A stretch of 64,000 nucleotides of DNA from Streptomyces sp. JH14 (GTDB lineage Bacteria; Actinomycetota; Actinomycetes; Streptomycetales; Streptomycetaceae), in contig NZ_JAJNEL010000001.1 of assembly GCF_029428675.1 (NCBI RefSeq), forward strand, positions 1,674,001 through 1,738,000. The letters are read 5' to 3'. How positions within the stretch are numbered: the first letter of the stretch is position 1; every line of letters begins with the position of its first letter. The notes beneath the pieces were generated by a model. The model did no database searches. It was not told the DNA's origin and was given only the letters and a program-made list of their open reading frames with translations. Below, in pieces: positions 43,756 to 52,582 of the stretch. Position numbers and translations under genes: made by a program.

Positions 43756-44844
43756 TTGCTGGGAATGCTCGGAATTCCGCCGGAGCAGGAACGGCTGTAC
43801 GTCACGCTCCTCGCCCACCCCGACAGCTCACTCACCGAACTCGCCGAACTCGCCGAACTCACGGACGCCTCGGGCGCTCCCCTGCGCACCGTCGCGGTGC
43901 AACTCGACGAACTGGCCGCGAGCGGAATGGTGGTGGCCGAGAAGGGCGATCCGGCTGCCAGGAATCCGGCCCCCACATTCCGTGCGGCATCGCCGACCGT
44001 GGCCCTTACCCCGCTGCTGCTGCGCCGGCGCACCATGCTCGACCGTGCCGAGGCGGCAGTCCTCTCCCTTGCCGAGCAGTACCGCCATGCGGCCTCACCG
44101 GCAGCGGGCGGAGTCGTCGAAGTGGTGTACGGGGCCGGGGCCACCCGGCAGCGTTTCACCCAACTGCTCGGCGGGGCACAGCAGGAGGTCCTGGTCTTCC
44201 CGACCGAGGTGGCGGTCGCCGTGGACCAGTCGTCCGCCGATCCGATGGTGGAGGACGTACTGCGGCGCGGGGGCGCGGTCCGCACCGTGATCTCACGTCA
44301 CCATCTGCAGGCCGACGGGATGATGGCGGCCGCACGGCAGTCCTCGGACGCGGGCGTGCACGTGCGCGTGGCGGAGGACGTTCCCGTGCGCATGCTGGTG
44401 TGCGACCGGGCCCATGCCCTGATGTCGCTCTCACCGGAGAACGGCAGCAACAAGGCGGACTCGCTCGTGATCCACGGCACCGCGCTCGTACAGGCCCTCG
44501 CCCTGTTGTTCGAGCAGTACTGGCGGCGCGCCCACCCGTTGCCGCTCGACGCCGAACCCGGCGATGCCGAGGAGCCGCGCGCAGCCGGTCCGACCGGCGA
44601 GGACCGGCTCATCCTCTCCCTGCTGGCGCTGGGGCTCTCGGACCGCAAGATCGCGGCTCAACTCGACATCTCGCTGCGGACGGTGGAACGCCGCCTGCGC
44701 TCCCTGATGGAGCTCGCGGGTGCGCAGTCCCGGTTCCAGCTGGGCTTGTACGCAGCACGGCACGGCTGGCTGCCCGCGGACGAGGACGGGGCCGCGGACG
44801 TCACCGTCCAGGCATCCGGTGGCGGTCTTCCGTCAAGGCGGTAG
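43756..44844 (+). CDS. LuxR-family regulator with a TrmB-like N-terminal half
   Basis: A 362-residue protein. The N-terminal half looks TrmB-like (LGIPPEQERLYVTLLAHPDS, then a winged-helix HPDSSLTELAELAELTD segment and VVEVVYGAGATRQRFTQLL). The C-terminus is a LuxR-type helix-turn-helix (about 288-345; DRLILSLLALGLSDRKIAAQL, ISLRTVERRLRSLMEL). Such single proteins sit beside secreted S8 proteases in Streptomyces, as here. The TTG start has AAGGAG 5 nt upstream. It lies downstream of the catabolic set by 76 bp but may belong to the protease gene that follows. Confidence 0.85.
   Translation: MLGMLGIPPEQERLYVTLLAHPDSSLTELAELAELTDASGAPLRTVAVQLDELAASGMVVAEKGDPAARNPAPTFRAASPTVALTPLLLRRRTMLDRAEAAVLSLAEQYRHAASPAAGGVVEVVYGAGATRQRFTQLLGGAQQEVLVFPTEVAVAVDQSSADPMVEDVLRRGGAVRTVISRHHLQADGMMAAARQSSDAGVHVRVAEDVPVRMLVCDRAHALMSLSPENGSNKADSLVIHGTALVQALALLFEQYWRRAHPLPLDAEPGDAEEPRAAGPTGEDRLILSLLALGLSDRKIAAQLDISLRTVERRLRSLMELAGAQSRFQLGLYAARHGWLPADEDGAADVTVQASGGGLPSRR
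43831..43857 (+). repeat. Three near-identical 9-bp units in the LuxR/TrmB gene
   Basis: CTCACCGAA-CTCGCCGAA-CTCGCCGAA encodes L-T-E L-A-E L-A-E. In-frame slippage would add or remove one turn of helix. Confidence 0.7.
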
Positions 44845-44933
44845 GCCGTCACGCAGAAGACGCCGGATTCCCTGAGCAACCGCCAAGAATGGCTCCACCC
44901 CTTGCTCACACGCAGAACCCGGAGGGCACACTC

Positions 44934-47900
44934 TTGCCATCACCATCCTCACGCCGTCGCGGGCTGATAGCCCTCTGCACGGCCTTGGCAGCCGTGACGG
45001 TGACCCCGTCGAGCGCCTTCGCCGGCGGACCTGCCGTCGCCGCCGCGACCCCCGCGAAGCAAGCCTCGGCCACCACGGACACCCATGTCGTCACCCTGAT
45101 CACCGGTGACAAGGTCACCGTCAGGACCCTTGCCGACGGCCGCAGTGCAGCCACCGTCGACCGGCCCGAGAGCCTCACCGGCGGCGTGCAGACGCAGACG
45201 GTCGGCAAGGACCTGTACGTCTACCCGGCCGAGGCACTGCCCTACGTCGCCGCGGGCGTACTGGACCGGCGGCTCTTCGACGTCACCCGGCTGATCGCCG
45301 ACGGCTACGACGACCAGCACACCACCGGACTGCCGCTGATCGTCCAGTACGACGGCGACGCCCCCTCGAGCCGGTCCGTCGACCGCCCGGCCGGGCTGAC
45401 CGCCAAGCGCGGCCTCACGGCGATCCACGGTGAGGCCGCCACCGTCGGCCGGTCCAAGGCCGCCGAGATGTGGCGGGACCTCACCCCGGCCGGTTCGCTG
45501 TCCCGCGCCAAGGCCCGCTCCGCGGCCCTGAACGCCGACAAGCCGCAGGCCCGCAGCCGGGCGGCGTCCGCCCCCGCGGTCTTCGACAGCGGCATCAGCC
45601 GCATCTGGCTGGACGGCAAGGTCAAGGCCACCCTCGCCGACAGCACCGCGCAGATCGGCGCCCCGGATCTGTGGAACACCGGTACCGACGGCAAGGGCGT
45701 GGATGTCGCCGTCCTGGACACCGGCATCGACGCGGGCCACCCCGACTTCGCCGGGCAGATCGCCGACTCGCAGAGCTTCGTGCCCGACCAGGACGTGACC
45801 GACCGCCACGCACACGGCACCCACACCGCCTCCACCATCGCGGGCACCGGCGCGGCCTCCGACGGCAAGGAGAAGGGCGTCGCCCCCGGCGCGCGCCTGC
45901 TGGTCGGCAAGGTGCTCAGCAACGATGGCTTCGGCGCCGAGTCCTGGATCATCGCGGGGATGCAGTGGGCCGCCGAGACCAAGCACGCCAAGGTCATCAG
46001 CATGAGCCTGGGCTCCTCGGAGCCCAGTGACGGCACCGACCCGATGGCTCAGGCCGTCAACGACCTGAGCGACTCCACCGGCGCGCTGTTCGTCATCGCC
46101 GCCGGCAACTCCGGTGCGGGCGGTATCGGTTCGCCGGGCGCGGCCACCTCCGCACTGACCGTGGGCGCGGTGGACTCGGGCGACGGCCTGGCGTACTTCT
46201 CCAGCTGGGGCCCGCGCTCCCTCGACGGTGGACTCAAGCCGGAGATCACCGCACCCGGTGTGAACATCCTCGCCGCCCGCTCGCAGTACGCCCCGGGCAC
46301 CGGCTCGTACATGACCATGAGCGGTACCTCGATGGCGACTCCGCATGTCGCCGGCGCCGCAGCGCTCGTCGCCCAGCAGCACCCGGACTGGACCGGCCGG
46401 CAGATCAAGGACGCGCTGGTCAGCACCTCCAAGGCGACCCCGGCCATTCCGCTGTCCCGCGGCGGCAGCGGCCGCGTCGACGCCAAGGCCGCCGTCCTCG
46501 GCACCGTCCACGCCTCGGCCACAGCCTGGTCCGGTTTCTACGCCTGGCCGCACACCACGGATCAGCCGTCGGCGAAGACCGTCACCTACACCAACACCGG
46601 TGACACCGAGGTCACGCTGAACCTGGCCACCAAGGCCACCGATGTCGACGGCGCCGCCGTGACCGCCGACGTCTTCAGCCTCTCCGCGTCCACCGTCACC
46701 GTCCCGGCCCACGGCACCGCCTCGGTGACCGTCACCGGCGACCCGGGCGCCGCCCCGTACGGTGTCACCGACGGCCTGGTCGAGGCCACCGGCGCCGACG
46801 GCAAGGCGGTCGCGCACACCCTGATCGGCATCAACCGCGAGGCCGAGCGCTACAACCTCACGATCAAGGCCACCGACCGCACCGGCGCCCCGATCGCGGG
46901 CCGGGCAGCGATCTACCGGACCGGCGACGAGTGGCCCTCACCGGTCGAGATCCCGGACAGCGGCCGGCTCACGCTGCGCCTGCCCAAGGGCGAGTACTCG
47001 GTGATCATGTTCGCGGACCTGCCCGGCGCGGCCGGGTCGGACGACCTCGGCTTCGGCGTACTGTCCGTCCCGCAGATCAACCTGGACGGCGACCGCGAGG
47101 CGAACCTCGACGCACGCAAGGCGCACCGCGTCACCTCGGTGGCACCGCAGCACACCGAGGACCTGACGACCAGGGTCGAGTGGAACCGGGTCACCGACGG
47201 CTACAGCCGCAACGAGAGCTACATGCTTCCGGCCGCCTACACCAGCGTCTGGGCGCAGACCACGGCCGAGGTGACCACCGGCAGCTTCAACTTCGTCACC
47301 CGCTGGCGCAAGGCCCGGCCGCAGCTCTCGCTCAAGGCCACGCAGCGGCCGCTCTCCGACCGGGGCGATATCGACCCCCTGATCCAGAACGGTGCGCCGA
47401 AGCTCCCTGCGGGCACCGGCCGGCTCGGCGTCGTCCACGCCGGCAAGGGCACGGAGGCCGACTACGCCGGGCTGGACGTCAAGGGCAAGGCCGTCGTGGT
47501 GACGTACGACCGCAAGGCCTCGTTCCAGGAACAGGTCAAGGCCAATGCGGCCCAGGCCGCCGCAGCCGCCGCCGCGGGCGCCGAGCAGCTGCTGGTCGTC
47601 AACGACGGCCCCGGCCGGCTGAGCACCTGGTACGGCGCCGCCGACGCCGTGACCACCGGCCCGATCCCGGTCGCAACCCTCCGGACCGACGAGGGCGCGG
47701 CGCTGATCGAGGCGGCCGGGCGCCGCGGCTTCGAGCTGAACGTCACCTCCGCCGCCACCGGCACCTCGCCGTACGTCTACGACCTGGTCTACCGCCACGA
47801 CGGCAACGTCCCTGCGACCGACATGATCTACCGTCCCCAGCTGAGCGAGCTGGCCCGTTTCGACTCCCGGTACGCCGGCAAGCCCGACCCGAACGGCTAC

Positions 47901-48779
47901 AGCGGCCGGTACGACGTGCAGGACTTCGACACGTACGCCGTCGGGTTCGACACCTACCAGCAGACCGGCACCACCCGCACCGACTGGGTCACCGCGGGCA
48001 AGGGGAAGTTCCGGTGGTACGAGAAGTCCGGCATCATCAACGTGGTTGAGGAGCGCGCGCCGATCGCCGACCCGAAGCCGGGCTCCCGGACGGCCGACCA
48101 GTGGTTCTCGCCGGTGATCCACCCCCGGCTGGGCGACAGCATCCTGCCGAACCGGCAGGGCAGCGCCTTCTCCCTCAACATCCCCGCCTGGGGCGACGGA
48201 GGCAACCGCCACACCGGCTACGACTACGGCGACTGGCAGCCCACCCCCAACCAGCTGCACCAGACAGTGGCCCTGTACCAGGGCGACACACTGATCAAGT
48301 CCACCGACCACCAGCAGCTGAACGGCTTCGTCGGCACCCTCGGCCCGGACCGGCTGCCCTACCGCCTGGTCACCGAGACCAGCCAGACGACGGTCTTCCC
48401 GACCTCGACGGCCACGCGTACCGAGTGGGGCTTCACCTCCGAGTACGGCTGGGCGAACGTCCCGCTGATCCAGCTCGACTACGGCGTGGACACCGACATC
48501 ACCGGTGCGGCGGCACGCCGCACCACGCTCACCCTGACCGCCTCCCACATGCCCGGGGTCACCGGAGCCGGGACGGTCGACGGGGCGACGCTGCAGGTGT
48601 CGTACGACGAAGGCGCGCACTGGACCGCGGCTGCCCTGCGCAGGACGGCCGGCGGCAAGTGGACCGTGGACGTCAGGGCGCCGAAGTCGGCCGAGCACGT
48701 GTCGCTCCGCGCCACCGCCCGGGACGACGCGGGCAACACGGTCAGCCAGACCGTGATCCGCGCCTACGGCGTGAAGTAG
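44934..48779 (+). CDS. Secreted subtilisin-like (S8) protease, 1281 aa
   Basis: A large exported protease. The signal peptide (RRRGLIALCTALAAV, about 7-30) leads to a propeptide (about 40-225, with SRAAS near the end). The catalytic domain has D262 (VAVLDTGID), H294 (HAHGTHTAS), the oxyanion loop IAAGNSGAGG and S466 (SGTSMATPHVAGAAALVAQ). A PA-like insert lies about 840-895 (KGKAVVVTYDRKA, AGAEQLLVVNDGPG). Long C-terminal beta-rich regions follow, without a membrane anchor or LPxTG. The TTG at 44934 has GGAGGG 7 nt upstream; an ATG at 44889 is open but would put 15 residues before the signal peptide. Confidence 0.9.
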   Translation: MPSPSSRRRGLIALCTALAAVTVTPSSAFAGGPAVAAATPAKQASATTDTHVVTLITGDKVTVRTLADGRSAATVDRPESLTGGVQTQTVGKDLYVYPAEALPYVAAGVLDRRLFDVTRLIADGYDDQHTTGLPLIVQYDGDAPSSRSVDRPAGLTAKRGLTAIHGEAATVGRSKAAEMWRDLTPAGSLSRAKARSAALNADKPQARSRAASAPAVFDSGISRIWLDGKVKATLADSTAQIGAPDLWNTGTDGKGVDVAVLDTGIDAGHPDFAGQIADSQSFVPDQDVTDRHAHGTHTASTIAGTGAASDGKEKGVAPGARLLVGKVLSNDGFGAESWIIAGMQWAAETKHAKVISMSLGSSEPSDGTDPMAQAVNDLSDSTGALFVIAAGNSGAGGIGSPGAATSALTVGAVDSGDGLAYFSSWGPRSLDGGLKPEITAPGVNILAARSQYAPGTGSYMTMSGTSMATPHVAGAAALVAQQHPDWTGRQIKDALVSTSKATPAIPLSRGGSGRVDAKAAVLGTVHASATAWSGFYAWPHTTDQPSAKTVTYTNTGDTEVTLNLATKATDVDGAAVTADVFSLSASTVTVPAHGTASVTVTGDPGAAPYGVTDGLVEATGADGKAVAHTLIGINREAERYNLTIKATDRTGAPIAGRAAIYRTGDEWPSPVEIPDSGRLTLRLPKGEYSVIMFADLPGAAGSDDLGFGVLSVPQINLDGDREANLDARKAHRVTSVAPQHTEDLTTRVEWNRVTDGYSRNESYMLPAAYTSVWAQTTAEVTTGSFNFVTRWRKARPQLSLKATQRPLSDRGDIDPLIQNGAPKLPAGTGRLGVVHAGKGTEADYAGLDVKGKAVVVTYDRKASFQEQVKANAAQAAAAAAAGAEQLLVVNDGPGRLSTWYGAADAVTTGPIPVATLRTDEGAALIEAAGRRGFELNVTSAATGTSPYVYDLVYRHDGNVPATDMIYRPQLSELARFDSRYAGKPDPNGYSGRYDVQDFDTYAVGFDTYQQTGTTRTDWVTAGKGKFRWYEKSGIINVVEERAPIADPKPGSRTADQWFSPVIHPRLGDSILPNRQGSAFSLNIPAWGDGGNRHTGYDYGDWQPTPNQLHQTVALYQGDTLIKSTDHQQLNGFVGTLGPDRLPYRLVTETSQTTVFPTSTATRTEWGFTSEYGWANVPLIQLDYGVDTDITGAAARRTTLTLTASHMPGVTGAGTVDGATLQVSYDEGAHWTAAALRRTAGGKWTVDVRAPKSAEHVSLRATARDDAGNTVSQTVIRAYGVK

Positions 48780-48787
48780 CACCCGGT

Positions 48788-48824
48788 CCGTGGCAGCCGC
48801 GGCCGCCCGTCGCGGCTGCCACGG
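48788..48824. terminator. Hairpin after the S8 protease gene, 14-bp stem
   Basis: Arms 48788-48801 and 48811-48824 (CCGTGGCAGCCGCG and complement), 9-nt loop. Confidence 0.8.
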
Positions 48825-48841
48825 CGACGTGGGACGAACAA

Positions 48842-48875
48842 CGGGAGCGGCGGCACTCAGGTGCCGCCGCTCCCG
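48842..48875. terminator. Second hairpin, 15-bp perfect stem
   Basis: Arms 48842-48856 and 48861-48875, loop TCAG. With the hairpin 17 bp before it, it separates the convergent protease and lipoprotein genes. Confidence 0.85.
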
Positions 48876-48881
48876 CCGTCG

Positions 48882-49343
48882 TCAGTGGCGCAGGGCCCTG
48901 CCCACCTCGGCGGTGACGTCGCCGACGAGCGTGCGGTTGCTTCGGACCGTGGCGTCCTTGGGGGTGCCCGGCTGTACGTCGTCGACCGTCACCACGGCCG
49001 TGTCCAGCAGATTGCCGCCGGGGTCGCGGAAGTTGATCTGGACGATGTACGACTTGGCCGAGTCGGCACTGTTCGTCACGGTGATCTTCGTGGTGGCGCG
49101 GCCGCCCTGCTCGGTCACCGCGCCCGCCTTGACGTCCTTGCCCGCGTTCACTCCGTTCTTGAAACCTTCGAGCTTCTCCTGTGCGGCAGCCGACGCCGAG
49201 GCCGCCACGGACGCGACGGCGGATGCGGCCTCGGACACCGCGCCGGACGGGCTGCCGCCGTCGTCCGTGCAGGCCGCAGCAGCCGATACCACGACCGCCG
49301 TCAGCAGTACGGCCCGTGCGCCCCGTACGGATCGTCTCGTCAT
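48882..49343 (-). CDS. Predicted lipoprotein with an FxLYD-like domain
   Basis: 153 residues. A signal peptide (RGARAVLLTAVVVSAAAAC) with the lipobox cysteine near residue 24 is followed by a D/G/S-rich linker and an A-rich helix (SEAASAVASVAASASAAAQ). The C-terminal domain (about 70-150; RATTKITVTNSADSAKSYIV, LLDTAVVTVDDVQPGTPK) looks like an Ig-like FxLYD fold found in many secreted actinobacterial proteins. ATG 49343 has GGAGG upstream. Function unknown. Confidence 0.75.
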   Translation of the reverse strand: MTRRSVRGARAVLLTAVVVSAAAACTDDGGSPSGAVSEAASAVASVAASASAAAQEKLEGFKNGVNAGKDVKAGAVTEQGGRATTKITVTNSADSAKSYIVQINFRDPGGNLLDTAVVTVDDVQPGTPKDATVRSNRTLVGDVTAEVGRALRH

Positions 49344-49538
49344 CGCGCCTCCCAGCACTCACGGATCCGTCCCAGTCAAGGCGGAGGCATGGTGGTCCGC
49401 ATGCCGCGCACGTCGATCGGGTGACGGCGGGAGCCCGCGGGCCGGGACGGGGTCAGCGCCGCCGTCGTGGGGTGCGGACACGTCTGTGCCCCCGGGCAGG
49501 GGCCGGGGGCACAGGCTTGGTCCGTCAGCCGTGGGCCG

Positions 49539-49808
49539 TCAGCGCCCGTAGCGGATCAGGGCGCGGACCATGCGGCAGGTCGTGTCGGACGGCGGGTGGA
49601 TGCCGATGCACTCGGCAGTCGTACGTATCGTGTCGTTGTCCGCGCTCGACGGGTAGTAGACGCCTGTGTCGAGCAGGGCGATCGCCAGGCGCATGGCCTT
49701 CAGACGGCGGTTGTGCGAGATGTACCACTCGCGGGGCCGGCCCGCGGGCAGCGGCCTCTTCTGCAGGGGCTGGTGGAGCGGCTCGGTCGTGACTGCGGCA
49801 ACGGCCAT
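49539..49808 (-). CDS. Small conserved hypothetical protein, 89 aa
   Basis: MAVAAVTTEPLHQPLQKRPL, then RPREWYISHNRRLKAMRLAIALLDTG and a C-terminal TAECIGIHPPSDTTCRMVRALI. A perfect AGGAGG lies 6 nt before the ATG on the minus strand, and codon bias fits. The single hydrophobic stretch is short, so a cytoplasmic protein is likely. No family recognised with certainty. The two cysteines near the C-terminus are the only notable residues. Confidence 0.7.
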   Translation of the reverse strand: MAVAAVTTEPLHQPLQKRPLPAGRPREWYISHNRRLKAMRLAIALLDTGVYYPSSADNDTIRTTAECIGIHPPSDTTCRMVRALIRYGR

Positions 49809-49915
49809 GGGCAACCTCCTGGCGCGGTCGTGAAACCCTCACGAACTCCCTCTATTTTACGTCCCGCCACTGACAATCTCCCCTGGCCAGCGGGGCTTTC
49901 ACGGGCTCTGTCCCG

Positions 49916-49921
49916 TACCGT
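49916..49921 (+). promoter_or_regulatory. -10 box giving a probable leaderless transcript
   Basis: TACCGT ends 7 nt before the ATG at 49929; there is no Shine-Dalgarno. Confidence 0.5.
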
Positions 49922-49928
49922 TGACCTC

Positions 49929-50288
49929 ATGGAGATCTGGATCAATCCCGCGTGTTCCAAGTGCCGCAGCGCGGTGCAGCTGCTCGACGCGGAAGGAGCG
50001 CAGTACACCGTCCGCCGCTATCTGGAGGACGTCCCGTCGCCGGACGAGATCAGGGCCGTGCTCGACCGGCTCGGGCTGGAGCCGTGGGACATCACGCGGA
50101 CGCAGGAGGCGGACGCGAAGGAGCTCGGGCTCAAGGAGTGGCCCCGCGAGGCCGGTTCGCGGGAGCGGTGGATCACGGCGCTCGCCGAGCATCCGAAGCT
50201 GATCCAGCGGCCGATCATCACGGCGGAGGACGGCACGGCCGTCGTGGGGCGTACGGAGGAGGCCGTGCGGGACGCGTTGGGGCGCTGA
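49929..50288 (+). CDS. ArsC/Spx-family thioredoxin-fold protein
   Basis: A 119-residue glutaredoxin-like arsenate reductase family member. C9-S-K-C12 in NPACSKCRSAVQLL occupies the position of the catalytic cysteine and gives an unusual CX2C pair. RRYLEDVPSPDEIRAVLDRLG and RPIITAEDGTAVVGR match the family. It could reduce arsenate or act as a thiol redox protein; no ars genes are nearby. Convergent with the hydrolase, 21 bp apart. Confidence 0.88.
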   Translation: MEIWINPACSKCRSAVQLLDAEGAQYTVRRYLEDVPSPDEIRAVLDRLGLEPWDITRTQEADAKELGLKEWPREAGSRERWITALAEHPKLIQRPIITAEDGTAVVGRTEEAVRDALGR

Positions 50289-50309
50289 GGGCCGTCCCGT
50301 GGCCGGAAG

Positions 50310-51185
50310 CTACCCGCTCAGCAGGAAGTCGTCGATCCTGCGGTTGAGTTCGGCCGCATCCGGGGCGTGCAGCGGAAGCGTGTGGTGTGTGGCGCCGGGG
50401 ATCGTCTCCGTCCGCGCGTGCGGGAGCAGCCGGGCCGCGGTGGCGGCGACCGCTGCGATGCGGTGCGCCCGGCTGTCCCCGGCCAGCAGGATCAGGGTCG
50501 GTACGTCCAGGGCCCCCAGCGCCTCGGGGCCGGGGCGGGGGCCGGTGACCGGCCGGGCGGACGGGAAGCCGGCGGCCTCGTCGCGCAGGTGCAGCCAGGC
50601 CGGGTCGAGCGCCGCCCCGCCCGTCTCCCAGTTCATGAAGGCGCGCGTGCGGTGCGCGGTGGGCCGGAGCAGCATCGGCAGCGCGCGCAGCAGATAGCCG
50701 GGGCGGTAGCCGGCGAAGCACTGGGTCGGATCCAGGAGGATCAGCTTCCGGACGCGGTGGGGTGCGTGCAGGGCGTAGTGGAGCGCGATCCAGGCTCCGT
50801 AGGAATGGCCGCACAGGGCGGTGGCCTCGGCGCCGAGTGCGTCGAGTACGCCGTCCAGCCAGGCCGTCAGGTCCCTGACCGTCCGCAGCGGGCGCTCCCC
50901 CGGCGCGCTGCGGCCCGGGTCGCCGATGAGGTCGACGGCGTGGACACGGCAGGTGCGGCCCAGATGGGCCGCCTGGGCGAACCAGACGGTGGAGGTGGAG
51001 CCGCCTCCGGCCAGCAGCACCAGGGGCGGGGCGCCCTCGGGGCCGTAACTGTTGATACGGGTGGTTCCGTACGGGGTGAGGGCCTCGGAGTGGGTCGTTC
51101 CGGCGGGCCATTTGGCCGTCAGAACCTCGTCGTACGCGGCGAGGAACGATGCGCTGACGGCCGCTTCGGACGACGTGGCTGCCAT
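50310..51185 (-). CDS. Alpha/beta-hydrolase
   Basis: A 291-residue serine hydrolase. The nucleophile elbow CGHSYGAW (S128), the oxyanion region LVLLAGGGSTSTVWFAQA, VDLIGDPGRS, the acid in LLAGDSRAH and the histidine in GATHHTLPLHAPD make a typical fold of this family. Substrate unknown. It is divergent from the marR gene with an inverted repeat between, so it is likely repressed by that protein. Confidence 0.88.
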   Translation of the reverse strand: MAATSSEAAVSASFLAAYDEVLTAKWPAGTTHSEALTPYGTTRINSYGPEGAPPLVLLAGGGSTSTVWFAQAAHLGRTCRVHAVDLIGDPGRSAPGERPLRTVRDLTAWLDGVLDALGAEATALCGHSYGAWIALHYALHAPHRVRKLILLDPTQCFAGYRPGYLLRALPMLLRPTAHRTRAFMNWETGGAALDPAWLHLRDEAAGFPSARPVTGPRPGPEALGALDVPTLILLAGDSRAHRIAAVAATAARLLPHARTETIPGATHHTLPLHAPDAAELNRRIDDFLLSG

Positions 51186-51215
51186 GGGGGTGCCTCCCGG
51201 GTGGGTGCCCTCGGA

Positions 51216-51240
51216 TATTATCTCGCTCAGCGAGACAATA
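51216..51240. promoter_or_regulatory. Inverted-repeat operator between hydrolase and marR
   Basis: TATTATCTCGCT-C-AGCGAGACAATA, 12 bp each side of a 1-bp centre with a single mismatch, in the 70-bp gap between two divergent starts. The position and symmetry are those of a MarR operator. Confidence 0.65.
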
Positions 51241-51255
51241 CCGGGAGGAGGGCCC

Positions 51256-51741
51256 GTGAGCGAGCAGAGCCCCGAAATGGAGATCGTTCATCTCCTGCGC
51301 AGGGTGACCGTCGAATTCAGCCTGCGCCAGGCCGAGTTCGCGCATCTGCATGGCATGCACCCCACCGACGTCCGCGCCCTGATCTGCCTGCTGGACGCCG
51401 AGCGGGCCGGTACGGACGCCACCGCCGGCTGGCTCGGCACGCAGCTCGGGCTCAACTCCGCGGGCACCACCGCCGTCATCGACCGACTGGAACGGCTCGG
51501 CCATCTCACCCGTACCCGCGACCCGCGCGACCGGCGGCGGGTGCTGCTGGCGGTGGACCCGCGGGCGGTGGAGCTGGGACGGTCCTTCTTCGGGCCCCTG
51601 ATCGAGAACACGGTGGCCGTACTGCGCGGCTTCGACGAGAGCGAGACGGCCGCCGTGCGGCGCTTCCTGTCCGCCGCGCACCAGGCGGTCACCACCGGTC
51701 CTGAGCGCCAGGGAGCCGGAGGCGCCGCGTCACCCGGCTGA
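51256..51741 (+). CDS. MarR-family regulator
   Basis: 161 residues. Winged helix about 30-100: FAHLHGMHPTDVRALICLLD, TAGWLGTQLGLNSAGTTAVID and RLERLGHLTRTRDPRDRRRVLL (the wing with DxRxRR). GTG 51256 follows GGAGGAGGG. It is expected to repress itself and the hydrolase; ligand unknown, often a phenolic compound in this family. Confidence 0.9.
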   Translation: MSEQSPEMEIVHLLRRVTVEFSLRQAEFAHLHGMHPTDVRALICLLDAERAGTDATAGWLGTQLGLNSAGTTAVIDRLERLGHLTRTRDPRDRRRVLLAVDPRAVELGRSFFGPLIENTVAVLRGFDESETAAVRRFLSAAHQAVTTGPERQGAGGAASPG

Positions 51742-51865
51742 CGCGATCGCGGATTCCCTCGGCGCCGCGGCTGAAACGAACGCGCCTGCTACTCGTACGT
51801 AGGGACACACGCACCGCATCCGGCCCGAGCGCACCAGGTGTTCCGGCCGGGGACAGGAGCCCTAC

Positions 51866-52519
51866 GTGTCACGCAAGAAAACCCTCAGCCGCAAGAAGAA
51901 GCTCGCCCTGCTGGTCGGGGCCGCCGCACTCGCCGGTGGGACGGCGGCCGTGCTCGCCGGGACCAGCCAGGCCGCGCAGTCGCCGGCGGACCGGGCCTCG
52001 TCGGTCGTCTGCACCGGACTCGCCACGGCGCTCGGCAACAACGAGCGGTTCATCGCCGGTCAGCGGGCCGCACCGGATGCCCAGTCCGCTGCGCGGATCG
52101 CCAACCGGGAAGCGGTGATCGCGCAGATCCGGCGCCAGCAGGCCGCTTCGGGATGTGGCGGGGAGGCATCGGAGGGGGCGGCCGTGAATCCCGCCCCCTC
52201 CGCACCGGCATCCGCATCCGCGCCCGGGACCGCAGCCCCGGCCTCGCCCGGCGAAGGGGCGCAGGCCACCGGTGATGTCGTCTGCGCCGGGTCCACCGTC
52301 ACGCTCTCCGGTGAGGGCGGGGCGCCCGCCGCCTCCAGCAATCAGTTCCCCGTCGGAACCCGGCTCAAGGTGACCAATCTCGACAACAACAAGTCCACCA
52401 CGGTGCAGGTCACTGCACCCTCCGGAAGCTGCGCCCTGCTGAACAACGCCGCGTTCGAGCAGGTGCGCGAACCGGGCAAGTTCCTGATCCGCCGCGCCCG
52501 CATCGAGCGCGTGGGTTGA
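51866..52519 (+). CDS. Secreted protein with a double-psi beta-barrel-like C-terminus
   Basis: 217 residues. A basic start (SRKKTLSRKKKLALLVGAAA) and signal peptide, an alpha-helical segment with two cysteines (VVCTGLATALGNN, QQAASGCGG), an A/P/S linker (about 105-135), and a C-terminal domain (about 138-217) with FPVGTRLKVTNLDNNKSTTV and a CALLNNAAFEQVREPGKFLI segment, resembling RlpA/DPBB folds. It may bind or modify cell wall, an inference. GTG 51866 has AGGAG 6 nt upstream. Confidence 0.75.
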   Translation: MSRKKTLSRKKKLALLVGAAALAGGTAAVLAGTSQAAQSPADRASSVVCTGLATALGNNERFIAGQRAAPDAQSAARIANREAVIAQIRRQQAASGCGGEASEGAAVNPAPSAPASASAPGTAAPASPGEGAQATGDVVCAGSTVTLSGEGGAPAASSNQFPVGTRLKVTNLDNNKSTTVQVTAPSGSCALLNNAAFEQVREPGKFLIRRARIERVG

Positions 52520-52529
52520 CGAGCCCGGG

Positions 52530-52569
52530 CCGGGCGGTGCCGTGCAGTACGAGACACGGCAACGCCCGG
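52530..52569. terminator. Bidirectional terminator, 15-bp stem with one mismatch
   Basis: Arms 52530-52544 and 52555-52569 between convergent genes, 10-nt loop. Confidence 0.8.
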
Positions 52570-52582
52570 CACCCTTCGGGGT

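Noticed and set aside
44889..44933. ATG 44889 as start of the S8 protease
   Set aside because: It would put 15 residues before the signal peptide and lacks a Shine-Dalgarno; TTG 44934 has GGAGGG at 7 nt.
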